DNA of 64,000 nucleotides from BRH-c54 sp965284565 (GCA_965284565.1 OZ260100.1:2108001-2172000); one strand, 5' to 3'. Counted from the first letter of the stretch, positions 1-9,096 are shown. Notes: generated by a model not told the origin, from the sequence alone. Program-made: numbers and translations.

Positions 1-7
1 CTTGTGA

Positions 8-150
8 AACCACATAGAAACATAGAAAAGACAACATTAAAAGAAAAATATAGCTTCACAAAGTGTTTTTGTCCGTCAAAGACGGGCAAGCTATATGAAA
101 CTTTGGTGCAACTTTTTAAAACAATTAAAAATCTATGTCACTATGTGGTT
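8..150. repeat. Folded intergenic element with imperfect terminal inverted repeats
   Basis: The left arm (8-29, containing CACATAGAAACATAGA) is an imperfect reverse complement of the right arm (131-150, containing CTATGTCACTATGTGG). Nested inside are a second inverted pair (TATAGCTT at 49-56 and AAGCTATA at 88-95) and a small hairpin (GTCCGTC at 71-77 and GACGGGC at 81-87). The whole segment could fold as one long stem. It has no ORF and lies downstream of the DUF481-like gene on the opposite strand. It resembles a short non-autonomous dispersed repeat or a structured 3' region; the sequence alone does not decide between them. Confidence 0.5.
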
Positions 151-169
151 AACCCTTTTCATCAAAAAC

Positions 170-970
170 CTACAAGTCTATAGATAAGCCTGTTTTAAAG
201 GTGTAAATGGTTTTAATTATTGGCACTATGGGTTTGTGTTCATAAGAAATATCAAAGGAATTAGCAAAAGATATTCTTTTAGCAATCTTTGTATTTAAAA
301 TTAAGGAGGCATTTGCTCTGTTTCTAAAAGCAGAAATATCACTATCGTAGCCCGTTTGGTAATAGCCTACAAAATTAATATCTACATTTTCATTGGCTGT
401 CCAACGAAAAGAAATATAATTAGATGATTTAACCAAGGCTATTTCAATGGCTTGATTGGTTTCGGGATGCTTCCATTTTTCGTATTCATACAAAGCTCCT
501 ATTCCAATTACCAAACTTAATGATTTACTTTTAAAAGTATTCCATCTTATTCCGCCACCACCTAACAAACGTGGAAGCAATCCTCTAAAATTATCGTAAG
601 AATACTGAATGTAGTTTTCGAAGTTAATAGGGTTCTTTCTGAAATAATTCACTCTAAAATGTACAAAACCGAAGTTCAAAAAATCCTCATCATTAACTTT
701 TAAATAGTCGAATTTTGCCAAGCCCATAAAAGCATGTTTACCCGGGTAATACAAAGTATTTACATCTATATTGTATCCGAAAAGGTTTACAGGTTCGTTG
801 GCTGCCGAACTTCTATTATAAATATTCATCCCAGCTGTAATTTTACTTTTAAAAGAAGTTGTAGTGTCTCTTTCTAAACGTAATCGCTCAATGTTGAGTA
901 CTTGCCCGACAACTACATGAGAAAATAAAAAAATAATTATAAGTGAAAATAGATATTTTGCTTTTACCAT
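170..970 (-). CDS. DUF481-like outer membrane beta-barrel protein
   Basis: This 266-residue protein starts with a signal peptide (about residues 1-22, ending VVVGQ). The rest alternates short polar and aromatic beta strands and ends in a strand with hydrophobic alternation (TFKTGLSIDL), as in outer membrane barrels. The layout, with 'YEYEKW' and 'NSFDISYEHKP' strands, resembles the DUF481/YdiY group of putative salt-stress-induced outer membrane proteins. I infer an outer membrane location; the function is unknown. A TAATTTTG -7-like box lies only a few bases before the ATG, so the transcript may be nearly leaderless. No operon partner is evident: the next gene on this strand lies 55 bases upstream and looks accessory. 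Confidence 0.6.
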   Translation of the reverse strand: MVKAKYLFSLIIIFLFSHVVVGQVLNIERLRLERDTTTSFKSKITAGMNIYNRSSAANEPVNLFGYNIDVNTLYYPGKHAFMGLAKFDYLKVNDEDFLNFGFVHFRVNYFRKNPINFENYIQYSYDNFRGLLPRLLGGGGIRWNTFKSKSLSLVIGIGALYEYEKWKHPETNQAIEIALVKSSNYISFRWTANENVDINFVGYYQTGYDSDISAFRNRANASLILNTKIAKRISFANSFDISYEHKPIVPIIKTIYTFKTGLSIDL

Positions 971-974
971 GTGG

Positions 975-982
975 CAAAATTA
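975..982 (-). promoter_or_regulatory. Candidate -7 box for the DUF481-like gene
   Basis: On the minus strand this reads TAATTTTG, an exact match to the Bacteroidota -7 consensus TAnnTTTG. It ends four bases before the ATG at 970. No clear TTG -33 element is present at the usual spacing. If it is used, the mRNA would have almost no 5' leader. Confidence 0.4.
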
Positions 983-1024
983 GGAAAGATAATAGGGAAG
1001 GGAAAAAGTACACTCGTAAATTTA

Positions 1025-1417
1025 TTAGGATAAAATCTCAATTTTCGCACTATTAGTTATAAAACCATCTGCTTGATAATTCTTTTCTATATCATCAAGT
1101 TCATAATAATATTCTACGATACAAAATAGTGAGTTATTATCAAGGAGTTTATCAATTTCATTACTATAAGCACAATTCATAACTATGAATAAATATTCAA
1201 CATTTTTATATTTTTTCATATCAGCACCAGTTCCTTTTATTCTTTTATCCAATTTAACAATAAATCTTAATTGATTTTCTATATCTGTATCTATTATTTT
1301 CAGAATAAGACCTTCAGTCCAAAATGGAAAAAAGACTAACTCTTCTTCACTTTCTTTTTCAGGTATAAATTGCATTAAAATACGCACTCTTTTATTTGAA
1401 ATATCTCCTAAAACCAT
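1025..1417 (-). CDS. Hypothetical protein linked to a toxin-antitoxin pair
   Basis: This 130-residue protein is not recognised. It has no signal peptide or membrane segment and looks like a soluble, mixed alpha/beta protein with an acidic surface (EKESEEEL near residue 20). Its start codon shares one base with the stop of the RelE/ParE-like toxin gene at 1417, so the two are almost certainly translationally coupled. The order antitoxin, toxin, this gene suggests a third member of the module, but no motif shows what it does. Confidence 0.55.
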   Translation of the reverse strand: MVLGDISNKRVRILMQFIPEKESEEELVFFPFWTEGLILKIIDTDIENQLRFIVKLDKRIKGTGADMKKYKNVEYLFIVMNCAYSNEIDKLLDNNSLFCIVEYYYELDDIEKNYQADGFITNSAKIEILS

Positions 1418-1734
1418 TATTTAAATTTGTTTTGCAATAATTTTAAAAGTTTTTTCGGGTCTTGTCGATTGTCCCAAAATGCAGAGATTATTATTTGGTC
1501 TTCTGTAACTTTATAATAAATGCTAAAATTACCTAATGAGGCTACTCTTATATCTTTAAAATCAGTTGATTTGTAAATAAATGGCTTTTTGGCAATCTGT
1601 TTAGCTCTTTCGGAGACCAACCTTACAAGTTTCTTTGAGTAGGTATTCGACTTGTTTTTTAAAGCCCAATATTCCAAAATTCCGACAAATTGTAGGTCGG
1701 CTGTTCTTGTCCAAATCACATTGCGTTTAGCCAT
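1417..1734 (-). CDS. RelE/ParE-family type II toxin
   Basis: This 105-residue basic protein has the RelE/ParE toxin layout: N-terminal 'VIWTRTADLQF', two helices rich in Lys and Arg, a central 'DIRVASLGNFSIYYKV' beta segment and the typical C-terminal 'ISAFWDNRQDPKKL' strand and tail. Members of this superfold either cleave ribosome-bound mRNA (RelE) or poison gyrase (ParE); the sequence does not tell which. Its start overlaps the end of the upstream antitoxin gene by 19 bases, normal for such pairs. A third small gene overlaps its stop by one base. Confidence 0.8.
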   Translation of the reverse strand: MAKRNVIWTRTADLQFVGILEYWALKNKSNTYSKKLVRLVSERAKQIAKKPFIYKSTDFKDIRVASLGNFSIYYKVTEDQIIISAFWDNRQDPKKLLKLLQNKFK

Positions 1735-1958
1735 TCCAGGTTTCGTTTGTCCATTGCTTCTTGAGAAATCAGTTTTCCATTTTTGATGTCTTGCTCACTC
1801 ATTTCCAACATTGTTTTTTGTTCATCAGTTAATTCAACAATATCGGTTTCAGATGTGCTTGAGGAAATCAGTTTATCTAATGCTTCCAAAAAAGCCCTAT
1901 TTTTTATAGAAAGAATTTTTTCAATCAAGCCATTCCTTATGTTATCAACTGTTGCCAT
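1716..1958 (-). CDS. Antitoxin of the RelE/ParE-like pair
   Basis: This 80-residue protein lies immediately upstream of, and overlaps, the toxin gene. The N-terminal half is helical (IRNGLIEKILSIKNRAFLEALDKLI) and could form the dimerisation part. The acidic C-terminal half (ELTDEQKTMLEMSEQDIKNGKLIS, then NLEWL) looks like the flexible toxin-wrapping tail of Phd/RelB-type or unclassified Bacteroidota antitoxins. Function is inferred from size, order and the 19-base overlap. As in other type II systems it probably represses its own promoter, which should lie in 1959-2057, but I see no clear operator. Confidence 0.65.
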   Translation of the reverse strand: MATVDNIRNGLIEKILSIKNRAFLEALDKLISSSTSETDIVELTDEQKTMLEMSEQDIKNGKLISQEAMDKRNLEWLNAM

Positions 1959-2057
1959 TTTAAATTTTTATGATGTTACTTCTTTGCCAAAGTTATACAA
2001 ATATACATTTTTTTTTATAAGGTATTATGTTGACTAGACTTAAGTACTTGTAGATAA

Positions 2058-2498
2058 TTACCAATAACTTACTTTATCTGAGGGCTTAATTTTCCAATTT
2101 CCATTTAACAAATCAATCATCATTTTTGCTGTTTTAGCAATAATTTTTGATTGAATTCCTCCTTCTGGAAAATAATCTTCTTCACTATTTAATATTTTAC
2201 CTCTATTTTGATTGAGCGTTTGTGTTGATATTTCATTCATTGATAAATGAAACTTCTTATAGATACTTTCTAAGCCTTTTTCAAGACATTTAATTTCATA
2301 ATTGTTAAACTTATCTATATTTAAATCTACTGCTCCAGAATAATAACCTTTTAAACCTGTGATTAGTTCATCTGACAAAACACTTTCTTTACTTAGTAAA
2401 GAAGATATTTCATTAATCAAAAACATATATAAGACTTCTAAATAAAAATCATTTATCCAAAAACCATATCCTTTATATCTTTGTACACTTGTTGCCAT
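2058..2498 (-). CDS. Hypothetical protein, helical, 146 residues
   Basis: I do not recognise this protein. It has no signal peptide. Hydrophobic stretches near residues 15-35 (FYLEVLYMFLINEISSLL) look like amphipathic helices rather than a membrane span. The C-terminus 'IIAKTAKMMIDLLNGNWKIKPSDKVSYW' is distinctive and may help a family search. It sits in the accessory-looking stretch with the toxin-antitoxin genes, on the same strand but with a 99-base gap, so it is not clearly part of their operon. Confidence 0.5.
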   Translation of the reverse strand: MATSVQRYKGYGFWINDFYLEVLYMFLINEISSLLSKESVLSDELITGLKGYYSGAVDLNIDKFNNYEIKCLEKGLESIYKKFHLSMNEISTQTLNQNRGKILNSEEDYFPEGGIQSKIIAKTAKMMIDLLNGNWKIKPSDKVSYW

Positions 2499-2541
2499 AT
2501 GCTAAAATAATCTTTAAGTATATTAACCTTAGAACCAGATA

Positions 2542-2964
2542 CTACCGTTTATTATACAACAAACTTATGATAAAACACTCAATACTCATTAAAATTAAAT
2601 GAGGAATAATAATAACATAAGTGCTGTATAAACCATTTAATAATAAATCCCATGGAATATTAACCCCATAAGTTCCTAAATAAGCATAAAAAATTGCTAT
2701 AAGAATATATGTGTGCGTAGAAATTATTGAAATAATTATACCCAAAAGTAAAAATGTCCAACTATTTAATTTTTCATACTTTTTTTTCAAATAAAAAATG
2801 AACCAAAAAAATATTAAAGTGGTTGGAATAATTATTACAAATATAAAATCAATATCCAACCCCATATAGTCATATATAAAGTCATCAATTAATGAAGAAA
2901 TAATAAGGGTTATTATTTGAATCAGAGAAAATAATAATGTAGTTTTTATAATTCCAATTTTCAT
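2542..2964 (-). CDS. Hypothetical four-helix integral membrane protein
   Basis: This 140-residue, very hydrophobic protein has about four membrane segments: residues 5-25, 38-58, 70-92 and 112-135. A basic loop (FYLKKKYEKLNSW) follows the second span and supports a cytoplasmic loop there. No catalytic or binding motif is visible and I cannot assign a family. It lies 16 bases upstream of the tspO gene on the same strand, so the two may be co-transcribed. Extreme AT-rich codon use fits an inner membrane protein. Confidence 0.5.
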   Translation of the reverse strand: MKIGIIKTTLLFSLIQIITLIISSLIDDFIYDYMGLDIDFIFVIIIPTTLIFFWFIFYLKKKYEKLNSWTFLLLGIIISIISTHTYILIAIFYAYLGTYGVNIPWDLLLNGLYSTYVIIIPHLILMSIECFIISLLYNKR

Positions 2965-2980
2965 GACATTTTTTTATCTT

Positions 2981-3439
2981 TTAATTCTTAACCAAAATAT
3001 AAGCATTTAAAGAAGTTGCAATAATCAACCAAATAAAATAGGGTAATACCCATAATGTTTTAGCTTTTAGCTGATCAAAATGAGCAAAGAAGAAATAGCC
3101 CATTAACAACGTAAGCAACACAATAATGAATAATCCGAATAAAACTTGATGGTATTTAAAAAAGACTGGATTCCAAGATACATTCAATATCCATTGCATC
3201 ATAAATAAAACTATGAGTAGGTTTCGGTTTTCGTTGAGTTGCCATGCGTACGCCATGAAAATGGCAAAACAAATCATTATACTTGTCCATGCTGCACCAA
3301 ATACCCAACCTGGAGGTGTCCAAGGTGCTTTATATAAGTTTTGATACCACTCGGCAGTAACCGCAGTACTTGTAAAGTAACTCCCTAAACCCAATGCAGC
3401 AAAATTGATGACTAAAAAGACGATTATTTTTAGCAGCAT
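2981..3439 (-). CDS. tspO: TspO/MBR family tryptophan-rich sensory protein
   Basis: At 152 residues with five membrane spans this matches the usual TspO size. The diagnostic region between helices 1 and 2 is present: WYQNLYKAPWTPPGWVFG followed by AAWTSIMICFAIFMAYAW. Later spans carry 'NVSWNPVFF' and 'PYFIWLIIATSLNAYIL', which match the family's NxxWxxxFF and PYxxWxxxAxxLN motifs. TspO proteins bind porphyrins and cholesterol-like ligands in the membrane and respond to stress or light; the exact role in Bacteroidota is unsettled. It lies five bases downstream of the FG-GAP gene on the same strand. Confidence 0.9.
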   Translation of the reverse strand: MLLKIIVFLVINFAALGLGSYFTSTAVTAEWYQNLYKAPWTPPGWVFGAAWTSIMICFAIFMAYAWQLNENRNLLIVLFMMQWILNVSWNPVFFKYHQVLFGLFIIVLLTLLMGYFFFAHFDQLKAKTLWVLPYFIWLIIATSLNAYILVKN

Positions 3440-3444
3440 GTTTG

Positions 3445-5727
3445 TTATTTTTTAATTACCCTAATAACTTCACTACCTGTTTGATTTACAAATTTTACAA
3501 AATAAATCCCCTGACTTTGTCCTTCAAGGTTAATCACTACTTTAGAGGCATTTAAATTACTTTGATAAATGGTTCTTCCCATTAAATCTATTACTTCTAC
3601 CGAAGCATTTTCTAAACTATTATTACCAATATCTAAAGTAATTTGGTTGTTGGTTGGGTTAGGGTAAACAAGTATTTTATCAGAAATGCTTGCTTTCTCA
3701 CCTACACTTATAACTGTACCTGGATCTCCTTTATAAAAATTAACCCCTCCAGCAACATTACCTACAATTAAATCAAAAGCACTATCATTATTTATATCCG
3801 TAACATTTACAAAAGACCAACCGCCTTGTTTTATGCCTAAATACATAGAATCTATTAGATTAAAAGTTCCACCAAGATTTCCATCAATGCTATCGTAATA
3901 ATAGATATAGCCATTAGTAGCTCCTGCAATTAATTTGTAATCTCCACTATCATCATAAATAAAAGGAGTACTATTTCCGTTGTATTCATCGTACCTTCTT
4001 GTTTTTACATCTCCTAACTGAGAGGTTACCCAGTTATACGAAGGCAATACAGCTGTCCCTACGTTTTCGTAATACGATACAAAGCCTAATCGATCACCAA
4101 TAATTAAATCCAATAACCCATCTCTATTTAAATCTATTAACTGAGGAACTGAATATAACCCTACATCTATTCCTTCATATTCTGCTTTATTTAATACAAA
4201 GTTGGCAGTATTTCCTGCTCCAGCAATATTTTCAAAATAATGAATTTTTCCGTTATCTCCACCAACAATCATATCTTCATCGCCATCACCATCAATGTCT
4301 CCAAAAGTAGGAGCTAATCTTAACATTGGCTGATTGGTTGCAACATTTAAATTGATATTGGCTACATCTGCATAGTTAGAATCTATTAATTGATAAGTCG
4401 GATTACTGGTTGTTCCAATATTTTCGTACAACCACAATGAAGAAATTAACCCTTGATTGGTTTGCAAAGCAGTATAACCAGCATTTCCAATAACAATATC
4501 CATTAAACCATCTGCATTATGATCGAAAAATACTGGAAAAGCTCCCGTACCAACTTCTATCATATCTTCTTGTAAGAAAGCTGTTGTTTTAAAGTCAAAC
4601 TCTGGCAGGTTAGTTGATCGTTGATTTTCATAATACCAAACACTTTCTAGATTTTCGCAACCATTAAAACAATTTGGACTAGCTAAAAAATCTTTTACAC
4701 CATCATTATTAACATCTAAATAATACCCCGCAGGGAAAAGATATAAATCAACAGGAATAGTATTAGCGGTATTCATAGGAAAAGCTGTGTCTACCGCAGT
4801 TATATGAGATGAAGTAAAGTTGGGAGAAGAGTCTGAATTATACAACAACACAAAATTATTATGAGAAACATCTCCTAAAATTAAATCTTTAGATCCGTTT
4901 GAGTCAACATCCATCATCATGACTGTGGATCCACTGTGTTTGTTGCCACCACTAATTCTTTCAGGATTGTTGATGTTAAATCCACAAGAATCATCTAAAA
5001 TAACATTATTACTTTGAGCACCTTCTGTAAAAAAGCCCCAACATTTATTTCTCAATTCATAATCTAAGCTATCACAATCTCCATATCTTTCCATACTTAA
5101 ATTTTTATGATATTCCACTTGAGAACCCAAAATACTAAAGGTAATGATATCTAAATCACCATCACCATCAACGTCTTCAATAGCAGGAATATCAATAGAT
5201 GAAACATATAAATTCACCATACTTGGTGTTGGTGAATCCGGTTGGTAATTAGAATATAAAATATTAGAAGGAGTACTAGATGTTTCTATAGTAAATAGAA
5301 GTTGGATAGTAGTAGAAACATTTCTGTAAACCACAACACCTCCCGCACCAGAAGTGAAAATATCCATTTTACCATCGCAGTTAAAATCCCTTAACAGTAC
5401 CCAATCTCTTATCTCTTGAGGAAAATATTGGGTATATTCTGGTGCTAAATGATAATCTACCTTATTTGGTGTCCCATGATTAATAAAAGTAGTCATTCGG
5501 TTAATACTTCTATCAAAAACAAATAAATCCATTATTCCGTCCAAATTCAAATCTATTTCTGAAAACTGAGCAGAATTAAAACCGCCTGTCCAAGCATGAT
5601 AAAGTGTGTCACTATTATAATTTAAAACAGGAATAGAATCGTATCTGTTAACGACTAGTTGTGCTTTTGAAGTTAGCGACAATACTAAAAAGATAAAAAG
5701 TGCTAAAAAAGTTGTAATTTTTTTCAT
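3445..5727 (-). CDS. FG-GAP/VCBS repeat protein with T9SS type A sorting domain
   Basis: This is a 760-residue secreted protein. A signal peptide (residues 1-22, ending SKAQ) is followed by about a dozen copies of the FG-GAP/VCBS motif, each with a calcium-binding DxDxDG-type loop such as DLNLDGIMDLFVFD, DVDGDGDLDIITF and DINNDSAFDLIVG. These form an integrin-alpha-like beta-propeller. From about residue 680, 'VYPNPTNNQITLDI' to 'GIYFVKFVNQTGSEVIRVIKK' is a type A T9SS C-terminal domain, so the protein should cross the outer membrane through the type IX system and be surface-anchored or released. No catalytic domain is visible; adhesion or binding is likely. Confidence 0.88.
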   Translation of the reverse strand: MKKITTFLALFIFLVLSLTSKAQLVVNRYDSIPVLNYNSDTLYHAWTGGFNSAQFSEIDLNLDGIMDLFVFDRSINRMTTFINHGTPNKVDYHLAPEYTQYFPQEIRDWVLLRDFNCDGKMDIFTSGAGGVVVYRNVSTTIQLLFTIETSSTPSNILYSNYQPDSPTPSMVNLYVSSIDIPAIEDVDGDGDLDIITFSILGSQVEYHKNLSMERYGDCDSLDYELRNKCWGFFTEGAQSNNVILDDSCGFNINNPERISGGNKHSGSTVMMMDVDSNGSKDLILGDVSHNNFVLLYNSDSSPNFTSSHITAVDTAFPMNTANTIPVDLYLFPAGYYLDVNNDGVKDFLASPNCFNGCENLESVWYYENQRSTNLPEFDFKTTAFLQEDMIEVGTGAFPVFFDHNADGLMDIVIGNAGYTALQTNQGLISSLWLYENIGTTSNPTYQLIDSNYADVANINLNVATNQPMLRLAPTFGDIDGDGDEDMIVGGDNGKIHYFENIAGAGNTANFVLNKAEYEGIDVGLYSVPQLIDLNRDGLLDLIIGDRLGFVSYYENVGTAVLPSYNWVTSQLGDVKTRRYDEYNGNSTPFIYDDSGDYKLIAGATNGYIYYYDSIDGNLGGTFNLIDSMYLGIKQGGWSFVNVTDINNDSAFDLIVGNVAGGVNFYKGDPGTVISVGEKASISDKILVYPNPTNNQITLDIGNNSLENASVEVIDLMGRTIYQSNLNASKVVINLEGQSQGIYFVKFVNQTGSEVIRVIKK

Positions 5728-5892
5728 AATTTGATGCTAATAATGTTAAATCTGTTGTTTTAAGGCAAAGGTAAGGGTATTAAAATCATAAAAAAATGAC
5801 CAAACTCATGCTTTCCAATCCCTTTAAACTCCTTGCCAAATTTAAGCTTATTTAGTGAAATAAAAAAAAGTTAAATGAAATGAATTTTATGT

Positions 5893-5922
5893 TTGTAAAA
5901 CGTTTTTGAAATTCTATATTTG
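5893..5922 (+). promoter_or_regulatory. Predicted promoter of secDF (TTG / N19 / TATATTTG)
   Basis: A TTG at 5893-5895 and a perfect -7 box TATATTTG at 5915-5922 are separated by 19 bases, matching the primary sigma factor promoter of Bacteroidota (TTG, 17-23 bases, TAnnTTTG). Transcription would start about seven bases downstream, leaving a leader of about 35 bases before the ATG at 5963. Confidence 0.55.
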
Positions 5923-5962
5923 CAGGCTTATAATTTTTTAACAAAAATACACACAAAGAGAA

Positions 5963-8900
5963 ATGCAAAACAAAGGACTATTAACAACGTTTACCATACT
6001 TTTTGCAATAGCGAGTTTATACTCATTATCGCTTACATGGTTTGCCGTAAATGTAGAAAACGATGCGAAAGAATACGCAGAAACGTATCATAATGGAAGT
6101 TCAGATGCTGAATTTGCTTATTTAGATTCTATGGCTTCTGAAGAAGTTTATCCGGTAATCGGCTATACTTATGGTGAGCTAAGAGCTAAAATGCTTAACT
6201 TAGGTCTTGACTTAAAAGGTGGTATGAACGTAACCTTAGAAGTACAAGTTGACGAAGTAGTTAGAGCACTAGCTTCTTACAGTGACGACCCTGCTTTTAA
6301 TGAAGCTATTAAAAAAGCAAATGAATTACAAGTGCAAAATGGTGGCAACTTTGTTACTTATTTTGAACAAGCATACAACGAAGTTAATCCTGGCGGACAA
6401 TTAATTTCTGTGTTCTATACAATTGATAACAAAGAAAGTTTATCTCCAAAAGCTTCAAACGAAGTTGTTTTAGAATTTATTAGCGACAAGGCTAATGCTG
6501 CTATAGAACAATCTTTTGAAGTAATTAGAACAAGAATTGGCTTGTTTGGAGCTGCTCAGCCTAGCATTCAGCGTTTAACAGGTTCAGATAGAATTTTAGT
6601 TGAATTACCAGGTGTTAAAAACAAAGAAAGAGTTCGTCAGTTATTACAAGGAACGGCTAAATTAGAATTCTGGACTACTTACCAAAACAATGAATTTTAT
6701 CCTTTATTAGCTGAAGCCAATTCTACATTAGCTAAATTGCTAAACAAAGACGATAAAACTGAAGAGACTAACGATTCAACTAACACTGAGAAAAATCAAG
6801 ATACTACATTAACTGATGTAAAAGCTGAAGAAACTCCTGTTGTTGAAACTCTTGCTGAAGAAGAAAATGACTTATTATCTCAATTAGGTAATGATTCAAC
6901 AAAAACAGATACTTCTTCTAACGATTTATTATCTCAACTAGATGATGCTACAGGCGAAGATTCATTAGCTTTATTCCAAAAAAGTGTAAAGGAAAATCCG
7001 CTGTTTGCTATTATGACTATTCCTACTTACCAAAATGAAGAAGGTCAGCAAATGTTTGCTGAAGGACCTGTTGTAGGAATTGTTGCAGTAAAAGATACAG
7101 GAAAAGTAAACAGCTATTTAGCTAAACCAGAGATTAAAGAAATTATTAACCCAAGAAAATACAAATTACTTTGGGCTTACAAACCATTTGATGATAACCA
7201 ACAATTTATTCAGCTTTATGCTATAAAAGTTGAAAACAGAGACGGGAAAGCTGAATTAGAGGGAGATGTTATTGTTGATGCATCACAACAATTTGGAATG
7301 TACAATGGTGCTCCTGAAATTGAAATGATTATGAATGGTGATGGTGCTCAGAAATGGAAACACCTTACTGGACAAAATGTTGGTAAAGCTATTGCCATTG
7401 TACTAGATGGCTTAGTTTATTCTGCACCTGCTCCTTCTGAAGAAATTGGTGGAGGTCGTTCTAGCATTACTGGTAACTTCACTATTGAAGAAGCAAAATT
7501 AATTGCTAATATCCTTAAAGCGGGTAAACTTCCTGCTCCTGCAAGAATTGTTGAAGAAGCTGTTGTTGGACCAACATTAGGACAAGAGTCTATCAGTAAA
7601 GGAATGTTCTCTTTCATTATTGCATTAATGATAGTATTGGCTTATATGGTATTTTATTACTCTAAAGCTGGTGTTGCCTCTGTTATAGCGTTGCTTGCTA
7701 ACATGTTCTTTATTTTTGGAATATTAGCTTCTATGCCGCAATTAATTGCCTTAACATTACCAGGTATTGCAGGTATTATCTTAACTATTGGTATGTCTGT
7801 AGATGCAAACGTACTTATATTTGAGCGTATTCGTGAAGAAATTGCCGCAGGTAAAGGTATGAGATTGGCTGTTTCCGATGGTTATAAATTTGCTTATTCA
7901 TCTATTATTGATGCAAACATTACTACCTTATTAACAGGTTTTGTACTATGGTTCTTTGGAACTGGTCCTGTTGAAGGATTTGCGAAAACTTTAGTTATTG
8001 GTATTTTAACATCATTATTTACTGCTATCTTTATTACTAGATTAATTTTTGAATACCAATTAAATAAAGGTAAAGTATTAAAATTTGCTACTAATCTTAC
8101 TGATGGATTATTCCAAAACACTAACATTCAATTCTTAAAAAACAGAAAGAAATTTTATATTCTTTCAGGTGTTATCATCTTAATTGGTATTGGCTCTTTA
8201 GCAACAAAAGGACTTCAAAAAGGTGTAGACTTCCAAGGAGGGAGAACTTATGTTGTAAGATTTGAAAATACTGATAAAGTAGAAACGCAAACAGTTAGTA
8301 AGCAATTGGAAACTTTATTTGAATCTGCTCCTGAGGTAAAAACTTTTGGTGATGATAATCAAGTAAAAATCACCACTACATTTATGATTAATAGTCAGGA
8401 TGAAAAAGCGGATGATATTGTTGAAGATAAATTATACGAAGGGTTATCGTCTATCTTTGGTAGCGAAGTTACTAAACAGCAATTTATGGATAATTATTTA
8501 ATGAGCTCTCAAAAAGTTGGACCAACTATTGCCAACGATATGATTCGTTCGTCTATCTTATCTATTGTATTCTCATTAATTATCATTTTCTTATACATAG
8601 TATTTAGATTTAAGAAATGGCAATATGGTGCTGGTGCACTTATCGCTCTTTTCCATGATGTATTAATTGTATTGTCTTTATTCTCTATTTTCTATGGTAT
8701 TTTACCGTTCTCTTTAGAAATAGACCAAGCATTTATTGCAGCTATCTTAACAGTTGTGGGATACTCTATTAATGATACAGTGGTTGTTTTTGATAGAATT
8801 AGAGAATACTTAGGTTCATACAAGAAAAGAGAAATTGACGATGTGGTAAATAGTGCTATCAACAGTACGTTGAGTAGAACAGTTAATACCTCTTTAAGTA

Positions 8901-9073
8901 CCATTTTTGTATTGTTGATGATATTTATTTTTGGTGGTGAAGTTATTAGAGGATTTACTTTTGCATTACTTATTGGTGTAATTGTAGGTACTTACTCTTC
9001 TGCTTTTGTAGCTTCTCCTATCGTTTATGATTTCATGAATAAGCAAAAAGAGAAAGAAAAAAAGAATAAATAA
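5963..9073 (+). CDS. secDF: Fused protein translocase subunit SecDF
   Basis: The 1036-residue protein joins SecD (about 1-720) and SecF (about 721-1036), the usual Bacteroidota arrangement. SecD features: N-terminal membrane span, 'GLDLKGGMNVTLEV' near residue 80, periplasmic P1 domain, and the six-helix block with 'GMSVDANVLIFERIREE'. SecF begins 'FLKNRKKFYILSG', carries 'KGVDFQGG', and its TM4 has 'GYSINDTVVVFDRIREY'. SecDF uses the proton gradient to help pull preproteins through SecYEG on the periplasmic side. An Asp/Glu/Ser/Thr-rich linker (about residues 258-336) containing NDLLSQL twice interrupts P1. A promoter precedes it and a hairpin terminator follows. Confidence 0.97.
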   Translation: MQNKGLLTTFTILFAIASLYSLSLTWFAVNVENDAKEYAETYHNGSSDAEFAYLDSMASEEVYPVIGYTYGELRAKMLNLGLDLKGGMNVTLEVQVDEVVRALASYSDDPAFNEAIKKANELQVQNGGNFVTYFEQAYNEVNPGGQLISVFYTIDNKESLSPKASNEVVLEFISDKANAAIEQSFEVIRTRIGLFGAAQPSIQRLTGSDRILVELPGVKNKERVRQLLQGTAKLEFWTTYQNNEFYPLLAEANSTLAKLLNKDDKTEETNDSTNTEKNQDTTLTDVKAEETPVVETLAEEENDLLSQLGNDSTKTDTSSNDLLSQLDDATGEDSLALFQKSVKENPLFAIMTIPTYQNEEGQQMFAEGPVVGIVAVKDTGKVNSYLAKPEIKEIINPRKYKLLWAYKPFDDNQQFIQLYAIKVENRDGKAELEGDVIVDASQQFGMYNGAPEIEMIMNGDGAQKWKHLTGQNVGKAIAIVLDGLVYSAPAPSEEIGGGRSSITGNFTIEEAKLIANILKAGKLPAPARIVEEAVVGPTLGQESISKGMFSFIIALMIVLAYMVFYYSKAGVASVIALLANMFFIFGILASMPQLIALTLPGIAGIILTIGMSVDANVLIFERIREEIAAGKGMRLAVSDGYKFAYSSIIDANITTLLTGFVLWFFGTGPVEGFAKTLVIGILTSLFTAIFITRLIFEYQLNKGKVLKFATNLTDGLFQNTNIQFLKNRKKFYILSGVIILIGIGSLATKGLQKGVDFQGGRTYVVRFENTDKVETQTVSKQLETLFESAPEVKTFGDDNQVKITTTFMINSQDEKADDIVEDKLYEGLSSIFGSEVTKQQFMDNYLMSSQKVGPTIANDMIRSSILSIVFSLIIIFLYIVFRFKKWQYGAGALIALFHDVLIVLSLFSIFYGILPFSLEIDQAFIAAILTVVGYSINDTVVVFDRIREYLGSYKKREIDDVVNSAINSTLSRTVNTSLSTIFVLLMIFIFGGEVIRGFTFALLIGVIVGTYSSAFVASPIVYDFMNKQKEKEKKNK

Positions 9074-9096
9074 TTTCTTTATAGATATTGAAAAAG

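Noticed and set aside
1783..2037. Plus-strand frame opposite the antitoxin gene
   Set aside because: It is the mirror of the antitoxin and toxin-linked coding strand; the minus-strand product fits the overlapping toxin-antitoxin layout and this one does not resemble a protein family.
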